Shown here: piece by piece, positions 43,184 through 50,756 of the stretch
Numbering within the stretch: position 1 is the first letter of the stretch
How the letters are laid out: every line of letters begins with the position of its first letter
Assembly: GCA_959605475.1 (NCBI GenBank)
Contig: CAUHFS010000002.1
Location: 1 to 64,000 of the forward strand
Source: an uncultured Collinsella sp.
Lineage (GTDB): Bacteria > Actinomycetota > Coriobacteriia > Coriobacteriales > Coriobacteriaceae
DNA length: 64,000 nucleotides
Direction of reading: 5' to 3'
The notes under the pieces: generated by a model
Databases searched by the model: none
What the model was told of the DNA's origin: nothing
What the model saw: the letters and a program-made list of their open reading frames with translations, nothing else
Position numbers and translations under genes: made by a program

Positions 43184-44371
43184 ATGTCGAGCCTCACCGG
43201 TAAGTCATTGAACCCTGTTATGAATCGCAGGAGCGTTATCGCGAGCGCAGCAGGTCTGGGGGCGATGTCCATTCTAGCTGGCTGCTCCTCCAACGGCGGC
43301 GACAGCGGTTCCGCGTCGGGCGACGCTTCGTTTAAGATCGGCACCATCGGCCCGCTGACCGGCGCCAACGCGTCCTACGGCAAGTCCGTTACCCAGGGTG
43401 TCGAGCTTGGCTGCAAGGATTTCTCGACCAAGGAGCTGCCGCTTGCTAGCAAGGCCGAGGATGACCAGGCCGATGGCGAGAAGGCCGTCAACGCCTTTAA
43501 CACCCTGCTCGACTGGGGCATGCAGGCCCTCGTCGGCCCGACCACCACGGGTGCGTCGGTTGCCGTTGCCGCCGAGTGTGGTAACGACCCCAAGACGTTC
43601 ATGATCACCCCGTCCGCGTCCTCCGAGGACGTCACCGACGGCAAGGATTGTGTCTTCCAGGTTTGCTTCACCGACCCCAACCAGGGTGTCAACGCTGCCA
43701 AGTTCCTGGCGCAGAAGTATGCGGACGAGAAGTTCGTGCTGTTCTATAACTCCGGCGACGCATATTCTTCGGGCATCGCAGATTCCTTTAAGGCCCAGGC
43801 CGCTGAGTCCAAGCTCGAGATTGTTGACGAGGAGACCTTTAAGGACGACTCCGCCACGAGCTTTACGAACCAGCTGACCAAGGCCAAGCAGGCCGGCGCC
43901 ACCATGATCTTTGCGCCGATCTACTACACGCCGGCGTCCGTCCTGCTCAAGAACGCCAAGGACATGGGCTACGACGTCAAGATGATGGGCTGCGACGGCA
44001 TGGACGGCATCCTGGGCGTTGAGGGCTTCGATACCTCTCTTGCCGAGGGTCTGCTGCTCATGACCCCGTTCTCCGCCGACGACGAGAAGAACGCCGACTT
44101 CGTCAACGCTTACAAGGATAAGTACGGCGATACCCCCGACCAGTTTGCCGCCGATGCCTACGATGGCGTGCACGCGGTGGCCGAGGCCCTCAAGGAGGCC
44201 GGTCTTGGCGTCGACGCCGATCCGACCGAGGCCGCCGAGAAGCTGTCCAAGGCTATGCTCAAGATTACCGTTGACGGTCTGACCGGCAAGCTCACCTGGA
44301 ACGATAAGGGCCAGGTCCAGAAGGAGCCCACGGCTTACGTCATCACCGACGGCAAGTACGTACAGGCCTAA
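43184..44371 (+). CDS. livK: Branched-chain amino acid ABC transporter substrate-binding lipoprotein (copy 2)
   Basis: A 395-residue paralogue of the preceding receptor. The two share long identical stretches, for example DLSTKE/DFSTKD-type motifs and the block FAPIYYTPASVLLKNAKDMG. A twin-arginine (R15-R16) and lipobox LAGC (C34) begin the chain. The pocket-lining region differs enough (ANASYGKSVTQG versus AAATYGVSAEKG) to allow a different ligand preference. A strong GAGAGGAG site precedes the ATG. Two stem-loops separate it from livH. Confidence 0.92.
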   Translation: MSSLTGKSLNPVMNRRSVIASAAGLGAMSILAGCSSNGGDSGSASGDASFKIGTIGPLTGANASYGKSVTQGVELGCKDFSTKELPLASKAEDDQADGEKAVNAFNTLLDWGMQALVGPTTTGASVAVAAECGNDPKTFMITPSASSEDVTDGKDCVFQVCFTDPNQGVNAAKFLAQKYADEKFVLFYNSGDAYSSGIADSFKAQAAESKLEIVDEETFKDDSATSFTNQLTKAKQAGATMIFAPIYYTPASVLLKNAKDMGYDVKMMGCDGMDGILGVEGFDTSLAEGLLLMTPFSADDEKNADFVNAYKDKYGDTPDQFAADAYDGVHAVAEALKEAGLGVDADPTEAAEKLSKAMLKITVDGLTGKLTWNDKGQVQKEPTAYVITDGKYVQA

Positions 44372-44403
44372 TTGGCCGCCTTACATAGAGCGGTTTTGAT
44401 CCC

Positions 44404-44464
44404 AAGCAGGGGAGGTTTTGGCCTTCCCTGCTTGCTTGGTATCTAGGGACGATGTAACGTCCCT
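44404..44464 (+). terminator. Two intercistronic stem-loops between receptor and permease genes
   Basis: AAGCAGGG (44404-44411, extended by GAGG) pairs with CCTTCCCTGCTT (44422-44433). AGGGACG (44445-44451) pairs with CGTCCCT (44458-44464). Neither has a good U-run. Such structures often lower downstream transcription and stabilise the upstream receptor mRNA. Confidence 0.5.
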
Positions 44465-44510
44465 GTTTCATACATCAACTGGAAACCTATTCGAAAGGGG
44501 GATGTGGAAC

Positions 44511-45392
44511 ATGACGGTCTTTATCCAATACCTGGTCAACGGCCTGTCCATGGGCAGCGTCTACGCCATCATCGCGTTGGGCTACACCATGGTCTACGGT
44601 ATCGCCAAGATGCTCAACTTCGCTCACGGCGACGTCATCATGGTCGGTGCCTATGTCTCGTTCTGTGCCACGTCGTATCTCGGCCTCCCGGGCTGGGCAT
44701 CTGTAGTTCTCTCTTGTGTGGTCTGCACGGTTCTCGGTGTTCTCATTGAGGGTCTGGCCTATAAGCCGCTGCGCCAAGCAGGCCCGCTGGCCGTTCTGAT
44801 CACGGCTATCGGCGTGTCCTACTTCCTGCAGAACGCCGCGCAGCTTCTGTGGGGCGCCACGCCCAAGAACTTTACTTCGCTCGTCACCTTCCAGGTGCCG
44901 GAGTTCTTGGCCAAGTTCAACGTAAGCGCCGTCTCGCTCGTCACCATCGTCGCCTGCCTGGTTATCATGGCCGGCCTGATGTTCTTTACAGGTAAGACCA
45001 AGATGGGCAAAGCCATGCGCGCCGTGTCCGAGGACAAGGCCGCCGCTCAGCTCATGGGCATCAACGTCAACCGTACCATCTCGATGACGTTCGCCATCGG
45101 CTCTGCCCTTGCCGCCATCGCCGGTGTGCTCCTGTGCTCCTACTCGCCGGTGCTGCAGCCCACGACGGGTGCCATGCCTGGCATCAAAGCCTTCGACGCC
45201 GCCGTCTTCGGTGGCATCGGCTCCATCCCCGGCGCCTTTGTCGGTGGCATTCTCATCGGCATCATCGAGGCGATGGCACAGGCTTACATTTCCACGAGCC
45301 TTGCCAACTCCATCGTCTTTGGTGTTCTGATCATCGTCCTGCTCGTCAAGCCTGCCGGCCTCTTGGGCAAGTACGTCCCCGAGAAGGTGTAG
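44511..45392 (+). CDS. livH: Branched-chain amino acid ABC transporter permease LivH
   Basis: Membrane channel subunit of 293 residues with about eight helices. LivH hallmarks are the opening QYLVNGLSMGSVYAIIALGY, MVYGIAKMLNFAHGD and the late PGIKAFDAAVFGGIGSIPGA segment. ATG 44511 is preceded by AAAGGGGG. The frame is open to 44418, but the upstream stretch is intercistronic. It is followed directly by livM. Confidence 0.93.
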   Translation: MTVFIQYLVNGLSMGSVYAIIALGYTMVYGIAKMLNFAHGDVIMVGAYVSFCATSYLGLPGWASVVLSCVVCTVLGVLIEGLAYKPLRQAGPLAVLITAIGVSYFLQNAAQLLWGATPKNFTSLVTFQVPEFLAKFNVSAVSLVTIVACLVIMAGLMFFTGKTKMGKAMRAVSEDKAAAQLMGINVNRTISMTFAIGSALAAIAGVLLCSYSPVLQPTTGAMPGIKAFDAAVFGGIGSIPGAFVGGILIGIIEAMAQAYISTSLANSIVFGVLIIVLLVKPAGLLGKYVPEKV

Positions 45393-45401
45393 GTGAGCGT
45401 T

Positions 45402-46481
45402 ATGAAGTTTCTTAAAGACAAGCAGACGCGTCACGACTTTGTTACGTACGCCATGTGCATCGTGGCCTTCGCCATCGTGTTCTTTATGCAGTCGAACCAC
45501 ATGATTCCGCGCATGATCGCCGGTCAGCTGGTTCCCATCACGGCCTATATCGTCATGGCCATTTCCCTCAACCTCGTCGTCGGCATCGCGGGCGACCTGT
45601 CGCTGGGTCATGCGGGCTTTATGAGTGTCGGTGCCTACACGGGCATCGTCACCGCGGTCGCCCTCGAGAGCGCCGTTCCCTCCGATCCTGTGCGCCTTAT
45701 CATCAGCATCGTGGTCGGCGCCATCGCTGCCGCCATCCTGGGCTTCTTGATCGGTATCCCGGTCCTGCGCCTGAGCGGCGACTATCTGGCCATCGTGACC
45801 CTGGCTTTTGGCGAGATCATCAAAGAGATCGTCACCTGCCTTATTGTGGGCGTCGACTCCCGCGGCCTGCACGTGATCTTTAACATCACGGGCAACTCTA
45901 CGATCGACGACCTGCATCTGCTCGAGGACGGCACCGCCATCATCAAGGGCGCGCAGGGCGCATCGGGCGTGTCGACCTATTCGACCTTCCTCGCCGGTGC
46001 CATCCTGGTCATGGTCGCACTCGTGATCGTGCTCAACCTGGTTCGCAGCCGTACCGGCCGTGCCATTATGGCCGTGCGCGATAACAAGATTGCAGCCGAG
46101 TCCGTAGGCATCTCCGTCACCGAGTACCGCATGATTGCCTTCGTGGTTTCCGCTGCCCTCGCCGGTGCTGCCGGAGCTCTCTTCGGCGGTAACTTCTCGC
46201 AGCTCTCCGCCACCAAGTTCGACTTCAACACGTCCATCCTCATCCTGGTGTTCGTGGTCCTGGGCGGTCTGGGCAATATGCGCGGCTCCGTCATCGCGGC
46301 GGCGTTGCTCACGGTGCTCCCCGAGCTGCTCCGTCAGTTCTCGGACTACCGCATGCTCATCTACGCCATCGTGCTGATCCTGGTCATGATCTTTACCAAC
46401 AACCCGCAGCTCAAGGCGTTCTTCGGTCGCGTCAAGGACCGCTTTGCTTCCAAGAAGGAGGTGGCAGCCGATGCCCAGTAA
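45402..46481 (+). CDS. livM: Branched-chain amino acid ABC transporter permease LivM
   Basis: Second channel subunit with about ten helices. LivM signatures include LNLVVGIAGDLSLGHAGFMS, VLRLSGDYLAIVTLAFGEII and the C-terminal VLGGLGNMRGSVIAAALL. ATG 45402 sits 9 bp after livH; an in-frame GTG at 45393 immediately after the livH stop is the alternative. An unusually long loop (about 150-185) precedes the LAGAILVMVAL helix. Its end overlaps livG by 11 bp. Confidence 0.93.
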   Translation: MKFLKDKQTRHDFVTYAMCIVAFAIVFFMQSNHMIPRMIAGQLVPITAYIVMAISLNLVVGIAGDLSLGHAGFMSVGAYTGIVTAVALESAVPSDPVRLIISIVVGAIAAAILGFLIGIPVLRLSGDYLAIVTLAFGEIIKEIVTCLIVGVDSRGLHVIFNITGNSTIDDLHLLEDGTAIIKGAQGASGVSTYSTFLAGAILVMVALVIVLNLVRSRTGRAIMAVRDNKIAAESVGISVTEYRMIAFVVSAALAGAAGALFGGNFSQLSATKFDFNTSILILVFVVLGGLGNMRGSVIAAALLTVLPELLRQFSDYRMLIYAIVLILVMIFTNNPQLKAFFGRVKDRFASKKEVAADAQ

Positions 46482-47331
46482 GTTTGAGTTCAACAAGGGC
46501 AAGATGGTCCCGTATCCTTCTGGCGCCATCGTTCCCGACCGCGACCTGGGCGAGCGCCCGGCACTCGAGTGCATCCACCTGGGCATTGAGTTCGGTGGCC
46601 TTAAGGCAGTCGACGACTTTAGCCTGACTATCGGCAAGACCGAGATCGCCGGTCTCATCGGCCCCAACGGTGCCGGTAAGACCACGGTCTTCAACCTGCT
46701 CACCAAGGTGTATCAGCCCACGCACGGCACCATCCTGCTCGACGGCGAGGACACCTCTGGCAAGTCGGTCTATCAGGTCAACCGTATGGGCATCGCCCGT
46801 ACCTTCCAGAACATTCGCCTGTTCAACACCATGACGGTGGAGGACAACGTTAAGGTCGGCCTGCACAACCAGGAGCGCTACTCCGGCTTTGAGGGCGTGC
46901 TGCGCCTGCCGACGTATTGGAAGCACGAGAAGGCCGCCCACGAGCGTGCCATGGAGCTGCTGTCCATTTTTGACATGGAGCACCTGGCAAATGAACAGGC
47001 CGGATCGCTGCCTTACGGCGCTCAGCGTCGTCTGGAGATCGTCCGCGCGCTTGCCACCAACCCCAAGCTGCTGCTGCTCGACGAGCCTGCCGCCGGCATG
47101 AACCCGTCCGAGACCGCGGAGCTCATGGAGAACATCGTTAAGATTCGCGACACCTTCGGCATTGCCATCATGCTTATCGAGCATGATATGTCGCTCGTTA
47201 TGAACATCTGCGAGGGCATCTGCGTGCTCAACTTTGGTAAGGTCATCGCCAAGGGCACGGCAGAGGAAATCCAGAACAACGACGCTGTTATTGAGGCATA
47301 TCTGGGCAAGCAGGATAAGGGGGAGAACTAA
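46471..47331 (+). CDS. livG: Branched-chain amino acid ABC transporter ATPase LivG
   Basis: ATP-hydrolysing subunit of 286 residues. Walker A is GPNGAGKT (64-71), the signature SLPYGAQRR, Walker B LLLLDEP and the switch histidine in IEHDMSL. GIARTFQNIRLFNTMTV is diagnostic for LivG. An N-terminal extension of about 30 residues is longer than usual. AAGGAGG lies inside the livM end and the genes overlap by 11 bp. Confidence 0.94.
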   Translation: MPSKFEFNKGKMVPYPSGAIVPDRDLGERPALECIHLGIEFGGLKAVDDFSLTIGKTEIAGLIGPNGAGKTTVFNLLTKVYQPTHGTILLDGEDTSGKSVYQVNRMGIARTFQNIRLFNTMTVEDNVKVGLHNQERYSGFEGVLRLPTYWKHEKAAHERAMELLSIFDMEHLANEQAGSLPYGAQRRLEIVRALATNPKLLLLDEPAAGMNPSETAELMENIVKIRDTFGIAIMLIEHDMSLVMNICEGICVLNFGKVIAKGTAEEIQNNDAVIEAYLGKQDKGEN

Positions 47332-48045
47332 ATGGCAGAGCTGATGCTTTCCGTCTACAACATCAACGTCTGGTACGGCGCCATCCACGCCATTAAGGAC
47401 ATCTCCTTTAACGTTAACGAGGGCGAGATCGTGGCCTTGATTGGTGCCAACGGTGCCGGCAAGTCCACAACGCTCAAGACCGTCTCGGGCCTGCTGCGTT
47501 CCAAGACCGGTTCCATCAAGTTTATGGGCGAGGACATTACTCATACGCCCGCTGATAAGCTGGTTGGTAAGGGCCTGGCTCAGGTTCCCGAGGGTCGTCG
47601 CGCCTTTTTGCAGATGACGGTCGAGGAGAACCTGGAGATGGGTGCCTATACGCAGCCCAAGTCCACGGTGGCTCCGGGCCTGGAGCGCGTCTACGAGCAG
47701 TTCCCGCGCCTGAAGGAACGTCGTCGCCAGGTCGCCGGCACCCTTTCAGGCGGCGAGCAGCAGATGCTCGTTATGGGGCGCGCCCTTATGAGTAACCCCA
47801 AACTGCTCATGCTCGACGAGCCTTCCATGGGTCTGGCACCGATTCTGATCGAACAGATCTTCCAGATTGTCGAGGACTTGCACAAGGCCGGTACCACGGT
47901 GCTTCTGGTCGAGCAAAACGCGCAGATGGCGCTTTCCATCGCCACACGCGGTTACGTGCTCGAGACCGGCAAGATCACCATGACCGGCACTGGTCAAGAG
48001 CTGCTGCACGACGACAACGTCCGCAAAGCTTACTTGGGCGGCTAG
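47332..48045 (+). CDS. livF: Branched-chain amino acid ABC transporter ATPase LivF
   Basis: Second ATPase, 237 residues. Walker A is GANGAGKS (38-45), the signature LSGGEQQM and Walker B LLMLDEP with SMGLAPI. The C-terminus ends in the usual AYLGG, so the gene is complete even though mobile-element debris begins just after it. It starts directly after the livG stop. Confidence 0.94.
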   Translation: MAELMLSVYNINVWYGAIHAIKDISFNVNEGEIVALIGANGAGKSTTLKTVSGLLRSKTGSIKFMGEDITHTPADKLVGKGLAQVPEGRRAFLQMTVEENLEMGAYTQPKSTVAPGLERVYEQFPRLKERRRQVAGTLSGGEQQMLVMGRALMSNPKLLMLDEPSMGLAPILIEQIFQIVEDLHKAGTTVLLVEQNAQMALSIATRGYVLETGKITMTGTGQELLHDDNVRKAYLGG

Positions 48046-48050
48046 GGACT

Positions 48051-48074
48051 TCCGCCGTTCTGCCGAACGGCGGA
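48051..48074 (+). terminator. Stem-loop after livF, U-run missing
   Basis: TCCGCCGTT (48051-48059) pairs perfectly with AACGGCGGA (48066-48074). The expected T-run is replaced by GC-rich sequence, which suggests the terminator tail was lost when foreign DNA joined here. Confidence 0.55.
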
Positions 48075-48270
48075 CCGGCCGACGCTGCGCGGGCGCCCTG
48101 ATCGACGTGCCGAAGCTCCTCACCCTTGGGGCTATGCCGCGGTACGAGGCCAGGTGGTCATGGTCCGGGAACCTCGCGATGTCGAATGACACCGCGAGGT
48201 TCGCCGCCGTCCTCGGCGGCCTCGACCCCCGAGTGGGCGATCCCCACGCGCTAACGCCTGCAAACAAGGG
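48075..48270 (-). pseudogene. Remnant of IS110-type transposase (C-terminal part)
   Basis: On the minus strand one frame reads PRTAANLAVSFDIARFPD, then HDHLASYRGIAPR and RSFGTSI. This matches the conserved C-terminal Transposase_20 block of IS110/IS116/IS902 elements (GPxTAA..V..DI..FP....LASY.GIAP....SGTSI). Both flanks fall out of homology, and neither a start nor the DEDD N-terminal domain is present. It is a dead fragment, part of the debris between livF and the truncated DUF4097 gene. Confidence 0.6.
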
Positions 48271-48395
48271 GATTGCCAAGACGCCGCCGGGCACCTCCGT
48301 CATAGACGTGGAAGTGCGGCCGCGCTGAAGCACTGCGCGGTGTCTGCTCGCTTATGTGCGCATCACGAAGGAAGACCAGATCGGTGAGCGGGATT

Positions 48396-48575
48396 GGCCC
48401 GAAGTCGAGAGATTCCCATCAGCCTCTCGTCGGTCGATGACCGGTTCACCACGCAGGAAGAGCGTGACGGAAGGTCTCGCAAAAAGGCTCCGAGCGCGGC
48501 GTGCTCATGCCCGTCGTGGTGCGCCCGAAGGGGGGACGGCTGCTACGAGCTCGATCATTTGCGAGGAGAAGACGA
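48396..48575 (+). pseudogene. Frameshifted remnant of a ParB-like nuclease-domain gene
   Basis: Pieces of the ParB/Spo0J N-terminal domain appear in order but in different frames: REIPISLSSVDDRF, then SERGVLMPVVVRPKGG, then GDGCYELDHLRGE (typical form: REIPI...ERGVLMPVVVRPKGDGYELISGHRR). At least two frameshifts separate them. Such ParB-like genes are common cargo of plasmids and integrative conjugative elements, so this is probably debris of a lost mobile element. Confidence 0.55.
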
Positions 48576-48818
48576 ACCAGTCGTTGCAGATCCAATATGG
48601 ATCTCGCCGACCTCGGCAAGCTGCTCGATGAGTGGAAGCCCTGTCGGGTCGTCTATTTCAACACCACCCAGAATGATGGTGTCATCGCGCAGGTCGATCT
48701 GCGTGTTGAGCACAGCGAGGTTAAAGCCGGAGGCCACAAATCCGATAGCAGCCAGGACGAGCCCCGTGGCAACAAGCCCACCCGCTACGGCAAGGTAAAT
48801 CCTTTTTACGCTGGACAT
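48555..48818 (-). pseudogene. DUF4097-type membrane protein, truncated by mobile-element debris
   Basis: The 87-residue ORF has a signal anchor (RIYLAVAGGLVATGLVLAAI) and the start of an extracellular domain (DDTIILGGVEIDDPTG), then ends in an unrelated Ser-rich tail. In padR-DUF1700 operons the third gene usually encodes a much longer beta-repeat protein. Here the coding sequence appears cut at about 48595, exactly where the ParB remnant begins. It is probably non-functional, though a short membrane peptide could still be made. A site upstream (AGGAAGGAG) remains intact. Confidence 0.65.
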
Positions 48819-48832
48819 GTTTGCACTCCTTC

Positions 48833-49465
48833 CTATGCCGTGAGCGGCGCCGCTTCGGCGCCCATGCGGCTCTTATTGCCTCGATCTTTCCAGAAGGGCG
48901 AAACGGCTTTCTTCGCCCAAAGGGCAGAGAGGCGCGCGATCTGCTTGGACGCCGTCCAGGCGCCGGCTCCCGTGAGGAGCGCCACACCGATGGAAGCGAA
49001 TCCCATTCCCATCGAGGCCAAAACGTACGGAACATGCCCGATAATGATGCCGTCCACGGCGAACAGGAGCCCTACCAGGCCCGCGCCCCCGAATGCCGCG
49101 GCCACGATCCACACGCAGAGCGCAAGAACCCAAATACAGATGTAGACTGCAGCGGCAACGGCGACGAACGCGAGCAGCAGCGGAATCCATACCGGAGAGC
49201 CCACGATGGCGAGCGCCCATAGAAGTGCCGTGCTCTTGCGCTTGGTCCTCGCGATCGCGCGCGGCACGGCGGGCAGTTCGTCGAGCGTTGCCTCGGCGAC
49301 CTCACCGGGCGTGCCCATGGCGGCCACAGCCTCGGCCTCCGTCATGCCGTCCTCCATACGGTCGGCGATGGCCTCCGCGTAGAACTCCTGCGTTTCCTTT
49401 ACCTGATCTGCCGGCAGGCAGGCCAGAAGCTCGCCCAGCCGGTTCAAGAACTCATCGCGCGTCAT
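48833..49465 (-). CDS. DUF1700 family membrane protein
   Basis: The 210-residue protein begins with the DUF1700 helical domain (MTRDEFLNRLGELLACLP, EFYAEAIADRMEDG, EAVAAMGTPGEVA). Four hydrophobic segments follow between about 85 and 180. Such genes are almost always cotranscribed with a PadR regulator and a DUF4097-like gene and are thought to act in envelope stress sensing. It overlaps padR by 14 bp. Its downstream partner is truncated here, so the module is probably impaired. Confidence 0.85.
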   Translation of the reverse strand: MTRDEFLNRLGELLACLPADQVKETQEFYAEAIADRMEDGMTEAEAVAAMGTPGEVAEATLDELPAVPRAIARTKRKSTALLWALAIVGSPVWIPLLLAFVAVAAAVYICIWVLALCVWIVAAAFGGAGLVGLLFAVDGIIIGHVPYVLASMGMGFASIGVALLTGAGAWTASKQIARLSALWAKKAVSPFWKDRGNKSRMGAEAAPLTA

Positions 49466-49778
49466 GGTGCGCCCCCTCCACGTAACGGTAGATCTCCTGC
49501 ACGGATGGCCATTCGGCGAGGAACTCGGCGATACGCTCGCGCCCGGCGTCCGTGATGCGGTAGTACCTCCGCAGCCGCCCGTTGTGCTCGGCGGAGCGCG
49601 CGGTGATGCAGCCCGCCTTCTCCAGGCGCTTGAGCAACGGATAGAGCGTGGATTCCGTGAACCCCATACTCGCGGGCACGTCCTTCACGATCTGATAGCC
49701 GTAGGATTCCTCGCCCGAGACGGCCGCGAGCACGCAGGCCTCGAGGAAGCCGCGCTTCATCTGTGCCTTCATCCGCAC
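49452..49778 (-). CDS. PadR family transcriptional regulator
   Basis: A 108-residue winged-helix regulator with the PadR pattern: KRGFLEACVLAAVSGEESYG, YQIVKDVP, then STLYPLLKRLEKAGCI and a dimerising C-terminal helix. It probably autoregulates its own operon through the dyad at 49794-49828. It heads the minus-strand unit padR-DUF1700-DUF4097(truncated). GGAGGTG precedes the start. Confidence 0.9.
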   Translation of the reverse strand: MRMKAQMKRGFLEACVLAAVSGEESYGYQIVKDVPASMGFTESTLYPLLKRLEKAGCITARSAEHNGRLRRYYRITDAGRERIAEFLAEWPSVQEIYRYVEGAHHDAR

Positions 49779-49793
49779 ACCTCCTTTCGTAGT

Positions 49794-49828
49794 ATACTAT
49801 GTAACACCTACTATATGACACATAGTAT
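49794..49828 (-). promoter_or_regulatory. PadR operator-like dyad in the padR promoter
   Basis: ATACTATGT (49794-49802) and ACATAGTAT (49820-49828) form a perfect dyad within a very AT-rich stretch just upstream of padR. PadR proteins characteristically bind ATGT...ACAT-type palindromes. The embedded TATACTA and TATATG motifs could supply the -10. Confidence 0.6.
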
Positions 49829-49877
49829 ATGATGTCAACAGTTGTCGTATAGGGAGTCCGGTCTGTCTGTCCCCTGC

Positions 49878-49931
49878 GGGTACTCATTGGGGACGTACTT
49901 ACTCATTGGGGACGTACTTAAATGAGTACCC
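49878..49931. repeat. Tandem 19-bp repeat inside an inverted repeat
   Basis: TACTCATTGGGGACGTACT occurs twice back to back (49881-49899, 49900-49918). GGGTACTCATT (49878-49888) is the reverse complement of AATGAGTACCC (49921-49931). Further GGGGACGTTCC and TTGGGACAC variants follow to about 49990. Apart from this and a cutC promoter candidate (extended -10 TGCTATTTA, 50018-50026), the 297-bp gap has no gene. Confidence 0.65.
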
Positions 49932-50075
49932 ATCGCTCAAGGTGGCACCTGGGGACGTTCCTTATGTGCCGGCACTTTGGGACACTCCTTGTCAAGGTTT
50001 TGTTCCATCGTGCGGGTTGCTATTTAACGTGCGACAATGCCGTGTGAAAATCGAAATGTCTCCTGGGGGCTATCT

Positions 50076-50753
50076 ATGCTGTACGAGTTTTGTGCCGAGA
50101 ACTTTGAGCGTGTGCCGGCGGCTATCGATGCCGGTACTAAGCGCATCGAGTTGTGCGACAACCTTGCCGTCGGTGGTACCACGCCCTCGGCCGGCGTTAT
50201 CAGCACTACGGTCAGCTATGCTCACGAGCATGACGCGCGAGTGATGTGCATGATTCGCCCGCGTGGCGGTGACTTTCACTACAACCAGGACGAGCTGCGC
50301 ATGATGGAGATGGACTTGGGTCTTGCCGTGAGCGCCTGCGTTGACGGCCTGGTCTTTGGCTGCTGCAAGCCCTGTGCCGGCGGCTGGGCGCTCGACGAGC
50401 TCACCCTCGGCGCCCTCGTGATGGCTACGGGCTGCGCGACCGAGGAGTGCAAGCGCGGGGCCATCGATATCACCTTTCACATGGCCTTTGACCAGCTCTC
50501 GCTCGAGGCTCAGCTCGATGCCATTGACACACTCGCCGACTGCGGCATCACGCGCATCCTGACGCATGGTGGTGCTGCCGGAACGCCGATCGAGGACAAC
50601 CTGGAGCACCTGTCGCGTCTTGTCGAGTATGCGGGCGACCGCCTGACCATTCTTCCCGGTGGCGGCATTTCCACGGCCAATCGCGATACCGTGGCGGCGG
50701 CACTGGGCGTCTCCGAACTCCATGGCACCAAGATCGTGCCGCTGGAGGTATAA
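50076..50753 (+). CDS. cutC: CutC family protein
   Basis: A TIM-barrel protein of 225 residues, historically linked to copper homeostasis. Signatures include AIDAGTKRIELCDNLAVGGT, MIRPRGGDFHYN, FHMAFDQ, RILTHGGAAGT and LPGGGI. ATG 50076 has CTGGGGGC upstream; the frame is open 13 codons further without a site. It is followed 3 bp later by a GalT/HIT-like gene. The true physiological role of CutC remains uncertain. Confidence 0.9.
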   Translation: MLYEFCAENFERVPAAIDAGTKRIELCDNLAVGGTTPSAGVISTTVSYAHEHDARVMCMIRPRGGDFHYNQDELRMMEMDLGLAVSACVDGLVFGCCKPCAGGWALDELTLGALVMATGCATEECKRGAIDITFHMAFDQLSLEAQLDAIDTLADCGITRILTHGGAAGTPIEDNLEHLSRLVEYAGDRLTILPGGGISTANRDTVAAALGVSELHGTKIVPLEV

Positions 50754-50756
50754 CCC

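Noticed and set aside
44487..46706. 739-codon minus-strand open frame across livH-livM
   Set aside because: Asp/His/Gly-rich shadow translation of two certain membrane-protein genes.
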